From positions 9,299,472 to 9,363,471 of the forward strand of contig VZDJ01004378.1 in the NCBI GenBank assembly GCA_008694505.1: a stretch of DNA of 64,000 nucleotides, read 5' to 3'. Positions within the stretch are counted from its first letter, which is position 1, and the number at the start of each line of letters is the position of its first letter. This document shows, piece by piece, positions 62,077 through 64,000 of this stretch. This DNA comes from Cyanoderma ruficeps (taxonomy: Eukaryota; Chordata; Aves; Passeriformes; Timaliidae). Below the pieces are notes generated by a model that saw only the letters and a program-made list of their open reading frames with translations, was not told the origin of the DNA and did no database searches. The translations under genes were made by a program, and so were the position numbers.

Positions 62077-63404
62077 GGACAATAATATTCTGATAACAGC
62101 AATTAAGTTCAGTGGATTATCTTATAAAAAACTAGTTGGGTAACTAGAGTATTTTGGCATTAATATTATGCACACAATGGATAAAATTTAGATTGTGATT
62201 TTAAAAATGGTGAACTGAGAAAGGTTTATATTAAAGACAGAACCATAAGGTACTAAAAGGAAAGAATGTACCTTTGTGGGCATTTAATAGGCCCTTAGTC
62301 ATAGCTGGGAATTTGTACTATCCCACTGAAATAAATGGTAAGTCTAATCACTCTGGATCTGAATTAATCCTTTTGAAAACCACCATACTTCCATAAGTAA
62401 TATAGATGCTTTTGTTGCATAGGGAATTTTTTTGCTCAATGATGTCCTATACCTGCCTAATTTTGAGTGGAGATAACCTGGTCCATAATCTTCATGATTT
62501 TATATCAAAGTACACCAGTATCTGCACAAAAAAGTTCTGGCTAGTTTGGGGGCATAAATCATGAATACTTTTCTGTATTATATTTAGGACCTTGAGTGAA
62601 TGGAAAGTCAAAAACACTCAGTCAGGTCTGAGCTTTACTGAGTGGCATTTTACCTGCAAGGTTTTCTCCTTGAAACCAGTGTGACTACTCAATGAGTAAA
62701 GAATGGCTACTCAGCATGTGCAGTGAAATGGAATCTGACCTGTGATACATCACTTCTGATGAAAAAACAGGATATTAAACAAGGTGCATTAGATGACAGT
62801 AATACCCAGAATGCTCTTTTAAAATTAGCTTTCTTGAGTGACGGATTATTCTTTGTTGCAGACTCCAAGATAAAAAGGTCATTTTAAATATATTATAAAT
62901 TCCTGCTTATGTTTCCTGTTACCTTCACATTTTCATATTCATCTTGTTACAATCCCCTGCTTTACAATACAGAATCTAAAAAGTAATCTTATTTATTCAT
63001 CTTTTCATGCAAGTTGCTGTTTCATTTCCTTTCTTTTTTTTTCTTCTCCTTGCTCCTGTATTCCTATTCTTTCCTAGTTGCTAGTCTCACTTAATTAAAA
63101 TATAAAAATGTCACTCATTTCTTTACAACATCAAACTAATTTAATCTACCTCATTCTCCTACTGGCTGCAGGCAAATTCCTTGTCTAAATACCAGCTGAA
63201 CATTGCATATAAATCTGTGTTCCCATCCCCTCCCCACCTGCAGTATTCTGTTCTTTGAAGCTGTAATGGTAAGAGATTGAAGGAGCCTGGAAGGACAGAT
63301 GGGGCAAGGTTCTGGGGGTAACTGACTAAAGGCAAAATGTAAGGATTAAAAGGAAAGGGTAGCTTTGCAGTTGGAAGAATGGGATTTGCACGGTGTTGGA
63401 TAAA

Positions 63405-63426
63405 ATGAAGTGGTTAACCACTTCAT
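63405..63426. repeat. perfect 22-bp palindrome
   Basis: atgaagtggtt followed directly by its exact reverse complement aaccacttcat, with no loop. The centre is the restriction-type hexamer gttaac. A perfect palindrome of this length is unexpected by chance in a window of this size. It could be a dimer-binding site or a mutational product. Function is unknown. Confidence 0.9.
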
Positions 63427-63459
63427 AATAGTAGAATCTATTTAATAGTAGAATCTATC
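63426..63459. repeat. 17-bp tandem duplication
   Basis: Two copies of taatagtagaatctatt, at 63426-63442 and 63443-63459, differing only in the last base. They abut the 22-bp palindrome, so one slippage or hairpin-repair event may have produced both. Confidence 0.85.
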
Positions 63460-64000
63460 TATTCACACTTTTCTTCTTTAGAGGGGGGAAGTATGCAATT
63501 ACATGAGAAGAGAAAGAAAGGTTATTTTGTAAAGAAATTGCTTTATAAAACATTACCCTTTGCTACAGAAATTTGTTCGGAGATTGCAATAATAAATGGC
63601 TTTCTATCCCAAGAAGCAAATCAGTGAAGATGTTTTGCTTTAGGCAAACACTGTTACTTCCCCCGTTTGTGACCTGGAAGCAGAGTGAGTGGGCCCCTAC
63701 TAATGACACATACCCAGTACAATACATGCAGTACATAATCTCTGCATGAACAGGGCTGCTGTTCACCTGCTGATGCAAAAAGGGAAAGGGCAGCACACAC
63801 TTGTAGTAGTGCAACACCAGTAAAAGCAAAGCAGATCAGGTATTCAGTGGGTGCAGAATGTGTATAGGGTGACATGGTCTCTATGACAAGAGCGTAGTCA
63901 TTGGGAAGATTTTTTTTCATTTGCTTTTATTTTTAAAATTACCTTAGAAAGAATAAGAGGCTCTTGTTTTCTTCTCTCTCCCCATTGACCCACTTTCATC

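Larger units (their letters stand above)
60169..64000. other. unique AT-rich non-coding DNA
   Basis: No gene or interspersed repeat is recognised. Two 88-codon minus frames near 63.56-63.92 kb overlap each other in different frames and have no motif. A duplicated pyrimidine motif (62.02-62.08 kb) and a 22-bp palindrome with an adjacent tandem duplication (63.40-63.46 kb) are listed separately. Confidence 0.5.

Noticed and set aside
63563..63920. Two overlapping 88-codon minus-strand frames
   Set aside because: They overlap in different frames of the same strand, contain no known motif, and neither has splice or start context.
1..64000. CRISPR array, operon, phage or other prokaryotic system
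   Set aside because: No regularly spaced repeats with unique spacers, no dense coding sequence and no ribosome-binding-site pattern. All recognisable repeats are vertebrate retroelements.

Overview
This window looks like about 64 kb of non-coding nuclear DNA from a bird, most likely a passerine (songbird-type). The sequence is AT-rich and poor in CpG. Every interspersed repeat I can recognise belongs to the avian set: several CR1 LINE fragments, solo or broken LTRs of two avian endogenous-retrovirus families, and one SINE that joins a tRNA-Ile head to a CR1-like tail. That SINE type is the one known from zebra finch (TguSINE1), which is why I infer a passerine. I find no protein-coding gene I can defend. 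No open frame exceeds about 185 codons, the longest lies inside an LTR, and the rest have no recognisable domain and no codon or splice context. The window is therefore probably intergenic, or lies inside one very long intron.

Layout. 1-7.95 kb: unique AT-rich DNA with a CT microsatellite and two small hairpins. 7.95-9.27 kb: a badly decayed but recognisable RTE-type LINE reverse transcriptase, read on the plus strand. 10.30-11.05 kb: an LTR fragment on the minus strand (family A). 11.1-21.4 kb: unique DNA, with a slightly GC-richer stretch at 12.3-13.4 kb and one splice-framed open segment at 15.26-15.40 kb. 21.39-21.80 kb: a minus-strand CR1 3' end. 34.46-35.2 kb: a longer minus-strand CR1 piece. 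39.66-40.27 kb: a complete solo LTR (family B) with a perfect 5-bp target-site duplication. 43.44-43.55 kb: a plus-strand scrap of family A. 47.70-47.85 kb: the tRNA-Ile SINE on the minus strand. 48.14-49.23 kb: an essentially complete family A LTR on the minus strand. 56.00-56.40 kb: a plus-strand CR1 3' end. 58.87-60.17 kb: a plus-strand CR1 interrupted by a 5'-truncated family A LTR. The rest is unique sequence with scattered microsatellites.

There is no operon-like or cooperating gene set and no CRISPR array, phage or prokaryotic feature. The content is a record of retrotransposition: CR1 fragments, the SINE that probably borrowed CR1 machinery, LTR insertions later reduced to solo LTRs, and an older RTE-type element. 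All family assignments come from my reading of motifs and remembered consensus features, not from a database search. The most interesting items are the RTE-type remnant, the tRNA-Ile/CR1 SINE, the nested CR1/LTR structure with an apparent deletion junction, a 52-bp direct duplication at 33.6 and 33.8 kb, and a perfect 22-bp palindrome near the right end. I did not find an undescribed biological system.
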